Part shown: positions 17,365 to 25,505 of the stretch, piece after piece | How positions within the stretch are numbered: the stretch's first letter is position 1 | Layout of the letters: each line of letters begins with the position of its first letter | NCBI RefSeq assembly: GCF_001665235.1 | Contig: NZ_LZSC01000070.1 | Span: forward strand, 1-61,263 | Direction of reading: 5' to 3' | DNA: 61,263 nt | DNA from: Mycobacterium sp. 1100029.7 | GTDB lineage: Bacteria; Actinomycetota; Actinomycetes; Mycobacteriales; Mycobacteriaceae | Position numbers and translations under genes: made by a program | Notes under the pieces: model-generated | The model's database searches: none | Seen by the model: only the letters and a program-made list of their open reading frames with translations | Told to the model about the DNA's origin: nothing

Positions 17365-18570
17365 TCACGCGACCGCGTAGCGATTGGCAGGTCGGGGCAG
17401 ACCGAGCAACCCGCGCAGCGTGTCCGCCTCGTAGGCGGTGCGGAACACGCCGCGACGCCGCAGTTCGGGTACCAGCCCCTGGGTGATCTGAGTGAGGTCG
17501 TGCGGAAGCGTGGCGGGTCGCAGTCGGAACCCGGATAGCCCGCCGGCGTGCCACTCTTGCAGCAGATCGGCGAGACCTGTCGGCGTCCCCGCGAAAACGG
17601 CTGCATCGCTGAGAAATTCGCGGCCAAGCACGTCGTCGAGGCGACGCCGCCGGGATTGTGCTTCCGAGACGGTGCCATCCAGATACACCACCAGGTCGCC
17701 GAACAGATGCAACGGGTGCGTGCCGCGCCCGGCGGCCTTGTGCAGCGCGCCGATCTCGGTGCTGATATCGGTGACTTCTGCCGCGCTGTGCGGGGTGACG
17801 AACCCGATGTCGGCGCTGGTCGCGATCACCTGGTAGGACGCGCCGCCGAGTCCCAGAGCGGCAACCACCGGCTGGCCCTGGGGCGGACGGGGCGTGATCG
17901 ACGGTCCCTTGACCGAGAACCACCGACCCTGGAAATCTATGTAGTGCAACTTGTTTCGATCGACGAATCGGCCGGTGTCGGCGTCGCGGATCTCCGCGTC
18001 GTCCTCCCAGCTGTCCCACAGCCGACGCAGCACTTCCACGTAATCCGTCGCTTCGGCGAAATACTCGCCGATCTGCTGTTGCGCGGCCGTGTCGCTGATG
18101 CGATCGGGGGTAAGACGCGGTACGTGACGGCGCCCGAAGTGCGCCGCGGCATCGGGTCGCGCCGAGATCTGCACCCGAACACCCGCTCTGCCGCTACTGA
18201 CGTAGTCGAGAGTGGCGATCGCCTTGGACAGGTGAAACGGCTCGGTGTGGGTGACATTCACCGAAGGTATGAATCCAATACCCTTGGTGCGAGGCGCGAT
18301 TCGGGCCGCGATCAGCACCGCGTCCAGTCGTCCGCGGACCCGGTCGGTGCGGTCATCGGGCTGGAACGGATCGTCGGACTGCAACGTCAGCGCATCCTCG
18401 ATCGTCACGAAATCCAGCGCTCCGCGCTCGGCTTCGGCGGCCAGATCCGCCCAGTAGCGGGCGTCGAACAGCTCGCTGGGGCGGGCGTCGGCCTCACGCC
18501 ACGCGGCTGGATGCCAGCCGGCGCCGTCCAGCGCTACCGCCAGGTGAAGTGCGTTCGGTGAATCAGGCAT
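17365..18570 (-). CDS. LLM class flavin-dependent monooxygenase (NtaA/SoxA-like)
   Basis: A 401-aa luciferase-like monooxygenase related to, but shorter than, its downstream NtaA-like neighbour. It has LDFVTIEDALTLQ near the N-terminus, GFIPSVNVTHTEPFHLSKAI, DYVSSGRAGVRVQISARPD, and a C-terminal RRRGVFRTAYEADTLRGLLG tail that parallels ERGVFRTDYTGTTLREHLG of the neighbour. That parallel suggests ancient duplication. The start is ATG 18570 with a perfect AGGAGG ribosome-binding site. It heads a three-gene unit behind a leader of about 175 nt holding a short ORF and hairpins, so attenuation-type control is plausible. Confidence 0.9.
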   Translation of the reverse strand: MPDSPNALHLAVALDGAGWHPAAWREADARPSELFDARYWADLAAEAERGALDFVTIEDALTLQSDDPFQPDDRTDRVRGRLDAVLIAARIAPRTKGIGFIPSVNVTHTEPFHLSKAIATLDYVSSGRAGVRVQISARPDAAAHFGRRHVPRLTPDRISDTAAQQQIGEYFAEATDYVEVLRRLWDSWEDDAEIRDADTGRFVDRNKLHYIDFQGRWFSVKGPSITPRPPQGQPVVAALGLGGASYQVIATSADIGFVTPHSAAEVTDISTEIGALHKAAGRGTHPLHLFGDLVVYLDGTVSEAQSRRRRLDDVLGREFLSDAAVFAGTPTGLADLLQEWHAGGLSGFRLRPATLPHDLTQITQGLVPELRRRGVFRTAYEADTLRGLLGLPRPANRYAVA

Positions 18571-18609
18571 CAGACCTGACCTCCTGACAAATACGACCTC
18601 GAGATCGGT

Positions 18610-18628
18610 GCGGCGGCCCAACCGCCGC
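18610..18628 (-). promoter_or_regulatory. GC-rich hairpin in leader of the monooxygenase operon, candidate attenuator
   Basis: A perfect 7-bp stem with 5-nt loop on the minus strand (GCGGCGG-TTGGG-CCGCCGC) lies 10 nt after the short ORF stop and about 40 nt before the ATG at 18570. Two more matching segments lie inside the short ORF (GGCCGCCGA at about 18704-18696 and GCGGCGGCG at 18679-18671), so mutually exclusive pairings are possible. No U-tract follows, so it is not a classic intrinsic terminator. Confidence 0.5.
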
Positions 18629-18637
18629 TAGCAATCT

Positions 18638-18742
18638 CTAACGAGAAGAATCACCGGGGAATTCCGGGACCGCCGCCGCACCCACCCTCGGGGTCGGCGG
18701 CCCAGGACACGCACTGCGATACGGAGAAACACCCGTGTGCAT
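18638..18742 (-). CDS. Candidate leader peptide (34 aa) upstream of the monooxygenase operon
   Basis: ATG at 18742 has an AGGAG ribosome-binding site 5 nt upstream and a TAG stop at 18638-18640. The product begins MHTGVSPYRSACPGPP and is rich in Pro, Ala and Gly with one Cys. It sits in the 296-bp gap between ssuD and the next monooxygenase gene, which contains no other gene. A TTGACG box at 18780-18775 could be its -35 element. Leader peptides before sulfur genes are known in actinobacteria, but this one lacks the poly-Cys run described for some mycobacterial examples. Treat it as a hypothesis. Confidence 0.4.
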   Translation of the reverse strand: MHTGVSPYRSACPGPPTPRVGAAAVPEFPGDSSR

Positions 18743-18866
18743 GTTGTCTCCTGCCCTACCGCCCGGCCGTACGACGTCAAACTGTAGTTGCGCTAATCGG
18801 ATTGCGCCGTGCAGGCACCGGCCGCGAGGCCGCTCCTACCCCCGGTGCGCGGTGGCAGATTTGCAA

Positions 18867-19964
18867 TCACGTCGATTGCAAGTCCGGCTTGGCCAGCAGC
18901 GGTAACACGCCCTCGGCGAACCAATACGCCTCTTCGAGGTGCGGGTAGCCGGACAGGATGAACTCGTCGAAACCCAGCGAATGGTATTCGCTGATCAGGT
19001 TTGCGACTTCCTGATGGCTGCCCACCAGTGCGGTGCCCGCGCCGCCGCGCACCAGCCCCACCCCAGCCCACAGGTTCGGATAGATCTCGAGCTTGTCAAC
19101 CTGGCCGCCGTGCAATGCCGTCATCCGGCGCTGTCCTTCGGACTCCGATTTCGCATGCTGCGCTGTTGCTTTGGCGATTTGCTCGTCGGTGAGCTCGGCA
19201 AGCATCTCCTTAGCCACCGCCCAGGCCGCGGCCGAGGTGTCCCGGGTGATGGTGTGCAGGCGGATCCCGAACCGCACCTTGCGGCCGCGCGCGGCAGCTT
19301 CGGCCCGCACCTTTTCGATCTTGGCCGCGGCCGCTTGTGGCGGCTCACCCCAGGTCAGGTACACGTCGGCATACTCCGCGGCAATCGGCAGGGCCGGCCC
19401 TGACGAGCCACCGAAGTAGATCTCCGGCAACGGATTCGGCGGAGCCGAAACCCGGGCGTCCTCGACGGTGTAGTGCTGGCCGCTGAAGTTGACCGACTCC
19501 TGCGTCCACACCGATGTCACGATCTGCAGGAATTCGGCGGTGCGACCGTAGCGTTCGTCGTGGCCCAGGAAATCCCCGAAGCGGCGCTGCTCGGCGTCAT
19601 CGCTACCGCTGACGACGTTGAGCAGGACCCTGCCCTCCGAAAAGCGTTGCAGCGTCGCAGTCTGCTGGGCGGCCAAGGTCGGCGGCACCAGCCCGGGACG
19701 GAATGCGACCAGGAACTTCAACCGTTCGGTTTCGGCCAACAACGCGGCCGAGGTCAGCCAGGCATCCTCGCACCATGTTCCCGTCGGCGTCAGCACGCCT
19801 TCGAATCCCAGGCGGTCGGCGGCGCGTGCCACCTCGGCGAGGTAGCGGCGACTCGGTGGGCGATACCCGGTGGGAAGCTCGCGGTTCGACGAGGCATGCG
19901 ATCCACCGACGATCGAGCGGCTGTCACCGGTGGTCGGCAGAAACCAGAAAAATTTGGGAGCCAT
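18867..19964 (-). CDS. ssuD: SsuD, FMNH2-dependent alkanesulfonate monooxygenase
   Basis: A 365-aa enzyme that releases sulfite from alkanesulfonates using reduced flavin. It matches the SsuD pattern along its length: FFWFLPTTGD at the N-terminus, GVLTPTGTWCEDAW with the conserved Cys (Cys65), KFLVAFRPG, VSGSDDAEQ, PEIYFGGSSG, YLTWGEPP, KVRFGIRLH, PNLWAGVGLVRGGAGTALVG and SGYPHLEEAYWFAEG. The start is ATG 19964. It is divergent from eis (82 bp gap). The SsuABC-type transporter genes are 5 kb away, and three relatives follow it on the same strand, so it is probably expressed under sulfate limitation. Confidence 0.95.
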   Translation of the reverse strand: MAPKFFWFLPTTGDSRSIVGGSHASSNRELPTGYRPPSRRYLAEVARAADRLGFEGVLTPTGTWCEDAWLTSAALLAETERLKFLVAFRPGLVPPTLAAQQTATLQRFSEGRVLLNVVSGSDDAEQRRFGDFLGHDERYGRTAEFLQIVTSVWTQESVNFSGQHYTVEDARVSAPPNPLPEIYFGGSSGPALPIAAEYADVYLTWGEPPQAAAAKIEKVRAEAAARGRKVRFGIRLHTITRDTSAAAWAVAKEMLAELTDEQIAKATAQHAKSESEGQRRMTALHGGQVDKLEIYPNLWAGVGLVRGGAGTALVGSHQEVANLISEYHSLGFDEFILSGYPHLEEAYWFAEGVLPLLAKPDLQST

Positions 19965-20046
19965 CCGCGCCGACGCTAGATACTCGCCGGGCACCCCGCA
20001 ACTAGCCCCGTGGCCGACAACCGACGGTGCGGGCCATGATGACACC

Positions 20047-21264
20047 ATGACGACCGAGATCCGGATCCTGGACCGCGAGGAGGACCTGATCGCCGCGGTC
20101 AACGTGTTTCGCGCCGCGATGGTGGGCTTCCCACCGATGTCGGACCTGCCACCCGGCCAGATCACCAAGTTGCTCGACCCGGGCCGTACCGTCGGTGCAT
20201 TCGTCGACGGACAACTCGCCGGCACCACGGACGCCGCCACGAGCACATTGACTGTGCCCGGCGGAAAGGCCGTGGGCCACGCAGCCGTGACACATGTCGG
20301 TGTGCTGCCGACGTTCACCCGACGCGGCATCGCGACCGCCCTGATGCAACACCAGCTGAACGACATCGCGGGCCGGGGTGAAGCGGTCGCGTCGTTGCGG
20401 GCGTCGGAGGCCACCATCTACGAACGCTACGGCTACGGTGTGGCGAGTTCGGCTCAAAGCGTGGAGGTGGCGACCGCGCGCGCCACATTTCGCCCTGGTG
20501 TCGCAGCCGGCGGCCCGGTGCGACTGGCCTCCCCGGCCGAAGTCTGGGACCTGCTGCCGCGCATCTTCGACGCCAACCGCCCGTCGCGGCCGGGGACCAT
20601 CGACCGCCCCGCGGTGTGGTGGGAGAGTGTCCGGCTGCGCACCCAAGCATCTTCGGGCGCTTGGTATGTCGCGGTGCACGGTGAACCCGGTGCGGAGTCG
20701 GGCTTTGTCCGCTACCGGCCGGTCGACACCGAACGGTGGTTCGTCAGCGACCAACGCACCATCGTGGTCGAAGACTTCTTCGCGCCGACCGTCGACGCCT
20801 ACCTCGGGCTGCTGCGTTACCTGCTGACCCTGGATCTCATTGACCGCGTGACGTTTTGGATGTTGCCCGTCGACGATCCACTGCCGTCACTTCTGCTGGA
20901 TCGCCGCGCGGTCAAGGTGACCGCGATCCGGGACGAGACCTGGCTGCGGGTCGTCGATGCCGAGACGGTATTGGCGACACGGTCGTATGCCGGAAGCGGC
21001 ACGGTCACCGTCGCCGTCAACGACACATTGCTGCAGAAGAATTCGGCCCACTTCGCGATCACCGGCGACGGGGCCGAACGCACGACGCGCGCCGCAGACC
21101 TGCACGTCGGCATCGAGGGGCTGGGCGCGGTCCTGCTGGGCGGAACCAGCTGGCGCAACCTCGCGGTGGCCGGGCTGGCGACCGCGGCGGATCCCGAAGC
21201 GCTGGTGATGGCCGACGAACTCTTCGCGGTGCCCCAAGCACCCCACGCGGGGACGTTCTTCTAG
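20047..21264 (+). CDS. eis: Eis-family GNAT N-acetyltransferase
   Basis: A 405-aa acetyltransferase of the Eis (enhanced intracellular survival) type, with an N-terminal GNAT domain, a second GNAT-like domain and a C-terminal sterol-carrier-like domain. The acetyl-CoA loop is visible in HVGVLPTFTRRGIATALM, ERYGYGVAS carries the Tyr used as general acid in the family, and the protein ends in Phe, whose terminal carboxylate acts in characterised Eis proteins. Known homologues acetylate aminoglycosides and protein lysines. The ATG at 20047 was chosen. It overlaps the convergent cyclase gene by 4 bp. Confidence 0.9.
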   Translation: MTTEIRILDREEDLIAAVNVFRAAMVGFPPMSDLPPGQITKLLDPGRTVGAFVDGQLAGTTDAATSTLTVPGGKAVGHAAVTHVGVLPTFTRRGIATALMQHQLNDIAGRGEAVASLRASEATIYERYGYGVASSAQSVEVATARATFRPGVAAGGPVRLASPAEVWDLLPRIFDANRPSRPGTIDRPAVWWESVRLRTQASSGAWYVAVHGEPGAESGFVRYRPVDTERWFVSDQRTIVVEDFFAPTVDAYLGLLRYLLTLDLIDRVTFWMLPVDDPLPSLLLDRRAVKVTAIRDETWLRVVDAETVLATRSYAGSGTVTVAVNDTLLQKNSAHFAITGDGAERTTRAADLHVGIEGLGAVLLGGTSWRNLAVAGLATAADPEALVMADELFAVPQAPHAGTFF

Positions 21265-22067
21265 GGCGACGCGACCTTCACCGGGTAGAGATTGTGCGTT
21301 CCCTGAAGGCCTTTCAGTTCGACCTCGTACGGCTCAGACAGCTCGATGTCGGCTGCGCCGGCAATCGCCTCGCGCACCGCCTCGCTGACCAAGATCTCGC
21401 CACCGTCAGCCTGTCCGGCGACCCGAGCAGCCATCGCCACGTTGCGCCCGAACAGATCGTCGCCGCGCCTGACCGACGGCCCGACGTGAACGCCGATGCG
21501 AACGCGAATGCCGTCCCAGCGGTCGGGGTTGTCGAGCAGGGCACGTTGCACGCCGATGCCACACAGCACGGCCCGGCGAGGGTCGGCGAAGGCCATCATG
21601 AAACCGTCTCCCTGGTTCTTCACCACATGGCCGTCGTGATCGTCGACGAATTTCTGGATCAGCTTGTTGTGCTTGTCCAGCACCTTCAGCCAACCTCGGT
21701 CCCCCAACGCCTCGTTGGTCGCCGTCGAATCCTCGATGTCGGAGAAGGCGATCACGACGTCGCCGTCGGCCGTGAGCCGAGCAAGGTCGGGTCGCTCGAC
21801 CTGCGCCCAGCCCGCGAGGTCTTCGACCGAGTTGCGGAAGGTGGCGCCAACACCTTTCGTCAGCAGGGAATCGGCGGTCTTGAATGCGGTTCGGATCGCG
21901 AAGGGCGCAACGCCGCGAGGCCGTCGGCGCCGGCCACTGCTGCGCCGGCTGCGCTCCAACGCGGCACGCGCCCCGCCGAGCTGCCGCCGCGAGACGATCA
22001 ACAAGATCCCCAGCGCAATCAGGCCGCCGAATTCGGCCGACGCGAGCACGGCCAGCCACACGGTCAT
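21261..22067 (-). CDS. Class III adenylate/guanylate cyclase with N-terminal membrane helix
   Basis: A 268-aa protein. One membrane helix (residues about 4-25) and a basic linker rich in Arg are followed by a class III nucleotide cyclase homology domain. Metal-binding Asp residues are in FSDIEDSTATNE and NQGDGFMMAF, and HVVKN contains a possible substrate-specificity Lys. RVRIGVHVGPSVRRGDDLFGRNVAMAARVAG contains the typical dimer-arm and transition-state region. It should make cyclic nucleotide in the cytosol; whether it prefers ATP or GTP is not certain from sequence. Confidence 0.88.
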   Translation of the reverse strand: MTVWLAVLASAEFGGLIALGILLIVSRRQLGGARAALERSRRSSGRRRRPRGVAPFAIRTAFKTADSLLTKGVGATFRNSVEDLAGWAQVERPDLARLTADGDVVIAFSDIEDSTATNEALGDRGWLKVLDKHNKLIQKFVDDHDGHVVKNQGDGFMMAFADPRRAVLCGIGVQRALLDNPDRWDGIRVRIGVHVGPSVRRGDDLFGRNVAMAARVAGQADGGEILVSEAVREAIAGAADIELSEPYEVELKGLQGTHNLYPVKVASP

Positions 22068-22092
22068 TGGCCGAGTATGCCGCAGGGGCGGA

Positions 22093-23034
22093 TCAGCGGT
22101 TTTGGGCAGACCGCTGCATCACCAGGCGTACCGCGGCGACGACCAGGTCGGGCTGATGCACTTGGATGAAGTGGTCGCTGCCGGTCGCGATCAGATGCGG
22201 TGTCTGGGGCCGCAGCGCGATCAGATCCGACGTGGCGTCGCGCCATGCCTGTTCCAGCCGCGCGCTCTGTTCCTCGGAGATGGTGCCGGGAACCGCGAAC
22301 GGTTCGGTTCTGGTCAGCACGACGGCGGGCACCGGTGGGACCGCCGGAGCCGCGGCAACCTGCGTGATGCTCTTCTCGATGTCGATCACTTCGAACGACG
22401 GTGCATCCGCGAACTGCGGCGGCGGCCCGTCCAACTGCTGGCGGTAGAGCGGCCAGTCCGATCCCATCAGGCTCGGGATCTCGACCGGAAACGCATCGAC
22501 GAACACCAGCCCGCGCACCTGCTCGGGATGAGTCTGCGCATAGAGCCGGACAAACAGCCCACCCAGCGAATGCCCGGCAAGGATGTACGGGCCGGGAACA
22601 TGCGCGGCGCCCAGCAACGCATGCAAGTCCTCGACGACGTCGCGTGCGGTGCGCGGCATCGGCGCCGGCGAGCTGCGGTCGGTGATGCTCGCGGGGTCGG
22701 GGAAGCGCAGGGTGCCGGGCCGGTCATAGGCGCAGACGCGGTGTTCGTCGGCGAGCGCCGGCACCACGGCAGGCCCTACGGCGGGGGCGATGGCAGCGGA
22801 CTGATTCCAGGGATCCGACGAATTGTGGTAGCCGGATTCCAGGATCACCGTCGGCGTACCCCGTCCGTGGCATTCCAGGAACAGGTGGCGCCCGTTGCCG
22901 ATCTGGATCGGGCCGGCGAAGTCGCCGCCCCCGCCTGCCGATGCGTCGTGATTGTTCGCCGCACCGCAGCCCACCAGCGCAACCAACAGTGCGATATGCG
23001 CACCGACTCTCCAGATCTCCCTGACTGCCCGCAT
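22093..23034 (-). CDS. Alpha/beta hydrolase, predicted lipoprotein
   Basis: A 313-aa exported hydrolase. The N-terminus has a lipobox ALVGC (Cys23), so it is likely anchored outside the membrane. The alpha/beta fold shows HGRGTPTVILESG, an oxyanion region, the nucleophile elbow GHSLGG, DAFPVEIPS with a possible acid residue, and a C-terminal GSDHFIQVHQPDLV with the catalytic His. The start at ATG 23034 was chosen because the signal sequence follows directly. The substrate is unknown; esterase or peptidase activity is possible. It is divergent from the DUF998 gene. Confidence 0.87.
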   Translation of the reverse strand: MRAVREIWRVGAHIALLVALVGCGAANNHDASAGGGGDFAGPIQIGNGRHLFLECHGRGTPTVILESGYHNSSDPWNQSAAIAPAVGPAVVPALADEHRVCAYDRPGTLRFPDPASITDRSSPAPMPRTARDVVEDLHALLGAAHVPGPYILAGHSLGGLFVRLYAQTHPEQVRGLVFVDAFPVEIPSLMGSDWPLYRQQLDGPPPQFADAPSFEVIDIEKSITQVAAAPAVPPVPAVVLTRTEPFAVPGTISEEQSARLEQAWRDATSDLIALRPQTPHLIATGSDHFIQVHQPDLVVAAVRLVMQRSAQNR

Positions 23035-23133
23035 CGCGTTATTGTGCGGGTAACGGCCGCGGGCGAGGGCATCGTGGCGTTGATCGAGCAACGGCGAGTC
23101 CTGTGCTCGCCCGCCGAGGAGGTTCACACCATC

Positions 23134-23763
23134 GTGGCCACCGCGGGGGGAGCAGCCCTCTGGATCGCGGCCGCCGTCGGGTACCTGGTCCTCGAGGCGA
23201 TCGCCGCGGCCGGCTTCACGCCCGGCTACAGCTACGCGCACAACTACATCTCCGACCTCGGAGTCACCGGCGGCAAGCCGTTTGTGTCACCGCGGGCTTC
23301 GTTGATGCATGCGGCGTTCTGCGTGCAGGGCGTGCTGTTCTTCTGTGGTGCGATGCTGATGGTGGGCATGCCCGATAACCGAAGAGCCCGGATGTTTTTG
23401 GCTACCGTCGGCGCGAACACCGTCGGCAATTTGGTGATTGCGGCAGTGCACAGCGGCGCCGTACACGTCACCGGTGCGCTACTGGCCATTGTCGGCGGCA
23501 ATGCTGCCATCCTCACCGGACCCGGTGCCATTCGATTGGTCGCCCACCGCCGCTGGTATCGTACGGCCTCTAAAGGCATTGCACTCGTTGGCTTTTCGTC
23601 GTTGATCATGTTGATGCTCAACTCGGTGACGGCGACGGCCATCCCATTTCCCGACGGGGTGTCCGAGCGCGGCAGCGTGTATTCGATCACCAGCTGGCAA
23701 TTATTCACCGCCACCTGTCTGTTGACGATCGGGTGGCGCCGACGAATGAAGAGCAGGAGATGA
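23134..23763 (+). CDS. DUF998 family membrane protein
   Basis: A protein of about 209 aa with six hydrophobic segments. GYSYAHNYISDLGVTG is the hallmark of the DUF998 membrane family (SH-YISDLG). The start is uncertain: GTG 23134 with AGGAGG at 23117-23122 was chosen, though GTG 23071 is also in frame. The last residues are basic. Function unknown. The 2-hydroxyacid dehydrogenase gene starts 7 bp downstream, so the two are probably co-transcribed. Confidence 0.83.
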   Translation: MATAGGAALWIAAAVGYLVLEAIAAAGFTPGYSYAHNYISDLGVTGGKPFVSPRASLMHAAFCVQGVLFFCGAMLMVGMPDNRRARMFLATVGANTVGNLVIAAVHSGAVHVTGALLAIVGGNAAILTGPGAIRLVAHRRWYRTASKGIALVGFSSLIMLMLNSVTATAIPFPDGVSERGSVYSITSWQLFTATCLLTIGWRRRMKSRR

Positions 23764-23770
23764 GGCACGC

Positions 23771-24736
23771 GTGACGAATACGACGTTGAACGATGTGTTG
23801 CGGGTCGGCAGCTTCGAACCCACGCTCGAAGCCGAGCTGGTCGCGCGCTACGAAATACCTCAGCTTCCCGAAGGTCGGGAACGAGCGCAGTTCTTAGCCG
23901 AGCATGGCCGCGAATTCCGTGTGGTGGTGACCTCCGGACGCTCCAGCGTCGACGCCGAAATCATTGCGGCACTTCCCCACCTGGAGGCGATCGTGAACAA
24001 CGGAGCCGGTGTGGATTTGATCGATCTGGAAGCGGCCGAAAGGCGCGGCATCGGAGTGAGTAATACCCCGGACGTGCTGTCGGACACGGTTGCCGACACG
24101 GCGCTGGGACTGATCCTGATGACGCTGCGCCGGTTCGGGGCGGCCGACCGTTACGTGCGGGCCGGTCGGTGGGCGCGCGAGGGCGCGTTCCCGTACGGCA
24201 GGGACGTCAGTGGCCTTCAGGTCGGGATCTTGGGATTGGGCCGCATCGGTTCGGCCATCGCGGACCGGTTACTCGGATTCGACTGTGCCATCGCCTATCA
24301 CAATCGACATCGGATCGAAGGTTCACGGTATCGCTACGCGGCGTCGCCACTGGAGTTGGCCGAGTCGGTCGACGTGCTGGTGGTGGCCACCACCGGCGAT
24401 GAGCGGGCTCGTCACCTCGTCGACCGCGCCGTCCTGGAGGCACTGGGTCCCGACGGTTATCTGATCAACATCGCGCGCGGCAGCGTGGTGGATCAGGACG
24501 CGTTGGTGGAGTTGGTCGCCGCCGGCGCGCTGGGCGGAGCGGGGCTGGACGTGTTTGTCGACGAGCCCAATGTGCCTGCGGCGCTACTAGATCTGGACAA
24601 CGTAGTGCTGTTTCCACACATCGGCAGTGCGACCGGCCGAACCCGCCGGTCGATGGCGCTGCTGACGATCCGCAACCTCGAGAGCTACTTGGAGACCGGT
24701 GAGCTGGTGACACCCGTGCTACGGCCGCGACGCTAG
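23771..24736 (+). CDS. D-isomer-specific 2-hydroxyacid dehydrogenase
   Basis: A 321-aa NAD(P)-dependent enzyme of the glyoxylate/hydroxypyruvate reductase group. The Rossmann motif is VGILGLGRIGSAIA. Catalytic residues can be placed in INIARGSVVD (Arg), DVFVDEPNVP (Glu) and LFPHIGSAT (His). The length is normal. The start is GTG 23771, with AGGAGA upstream inside the end of the DUF998 gene. It is tail-to-tail with the sulfonate permease gene (4 bp gap). The physiological 2-keto acid is not predictable. Confidence 0.92.
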   Translation: MTNTTLNDVLRVGSFEPTLEAELVARYEIPQLPEGRERAQFLAEHGREFRVVVTSGRSSVDAEIIAALPHLEAIVNNGAGVDLIDLEAAERRGIGVSNTPDVLSDTVADTALGLILMTLRRFGAADRYVRAGRWAREGAFPYGRDVSGLQVGILGLGRIGSAIADRLLGFDCAIAYHNRHRIEGSRYRYAASPLELAESVDVLVVATTGDERARHLVDRAVLEALGPDGYLINIARGSVVDQDALVELVAAGALGGAGLDVFVDEPNVPAALLDLDNVVLFPHIGSATGRTRRSMALLTIRNLESYLETGELVTPVLRPRR

Positions 24737-24740
24737 GCGG

Positions 24741-25505
24741 CTACCGGCGGCGCGCCAGCCGTTGCTCAGCAGCGCTCAAGATCGCGTCGGTGAGTTTGCC
24801 CAGCCCGGCCAGCAGGACGATGGCCAGCAGCATCACGTCGGTGCGACCGGTGTTCTGGCTGTCGATCAGCAAGAACCCCAATCCCTTCGAGGAGGCGATC
24901 AGTTCGGCGGCGACGACGAACAGCCAGGCGTTGGCCAACCCGAGCCGCAGCCCGTTCACCAATTCCGGAGCCGCGGCCGGCAGCATCACCGTTGCGAGCA
25001 GCGAGGCACCGTGACGGCCGTACGCGCGCCCCACCTCCAGCAGCTGCGGGTCGATGTGGGAGAGCGCCGACGCCGTCGTCGTGTAGACCGGGAAGAACGC
25101 ACCGATCGCGACCATCAGGATCTTCGGTGTCTCGTCGATCCCGAACCACAACAGCAGCAACGGAACCCACGCCAATGACGGCACCGTGCGAAAGGCCGCG
25201 ACGGTCGGGGCCAGCAACCGTCGCACCACGGCCGACAGTCCGACAAGGGAACCGAGCGCGAGCGCTGCGGTCGCACCCGCGAGGTAGCCGACCAGTACCC
25301 GAGAACCGCTCGCCTGCAGATGCGTCCACAGTTCGCCGTGGCGCAGCAGGCCGCCTAGCGCGGACACCACGTCGCCCGGCGGCGGGAGTTGGCTCGGCGC
25401 AAAGAATCCCGTGACCGCGGTGGCGAGCTGCCAGCTCACCAGCAGCAGTGCCGGAACGATCAGGCCTACCAGCGCCCTGGCCAGCAGGCCGGACCGTCGT
25501 GTCAG
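24741..25505 (-). CDS. ssuC: SsuC-type ABC transporter permease
   Basis: A permease of about 254 aa for the sulfonate/taurine/nitrate class. It has about six helices, starting LLARALVGLIVPALLLVSW, and the EAA-type cytoplasmic loop GRAYGRHGASLLATVMLPAAAPELVNG with the GLRLG continuation. It is third in the minus-strand order ATPase, binding protein, permease. No ATG, GTG or TTG start exists in frame near the helix 1 border; the most plausible start is CTG at 25505, overlapping the binding-protein stop as CTGA. The start is inferred; the family is clear. Confidence 0.88.
   Translation of the reverse strand: MTRRSGLLARALVGLIVPALLLVSWQLATAVTGFFAPSQLPPPGDVVSALGGLLRHGELWTHLQASGSRVLVGYLAGATAALALGSLVGLSAVVRRLLAPTVAAFRTVPSLAWVPLLLLWFGIDETPKILMVAIGAFFPVYTTTASALSHIDPQLLEVGRAYGRHGASLLATVMLPAAAPELVNGLRLGLANAWLFVVAAELIASSKGLGFLLIDSQNTGRTDVMLLAIVLLAGLGKLTDAILSAAEQRLARRR

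Noticed and set aside
18571..18780. SAM-IV or other known riboswitch in the monooxygenase leader
   Set aside because: I looked for the conserved core segments and did not see them; the short ORF and simple hairpins explain the region better.
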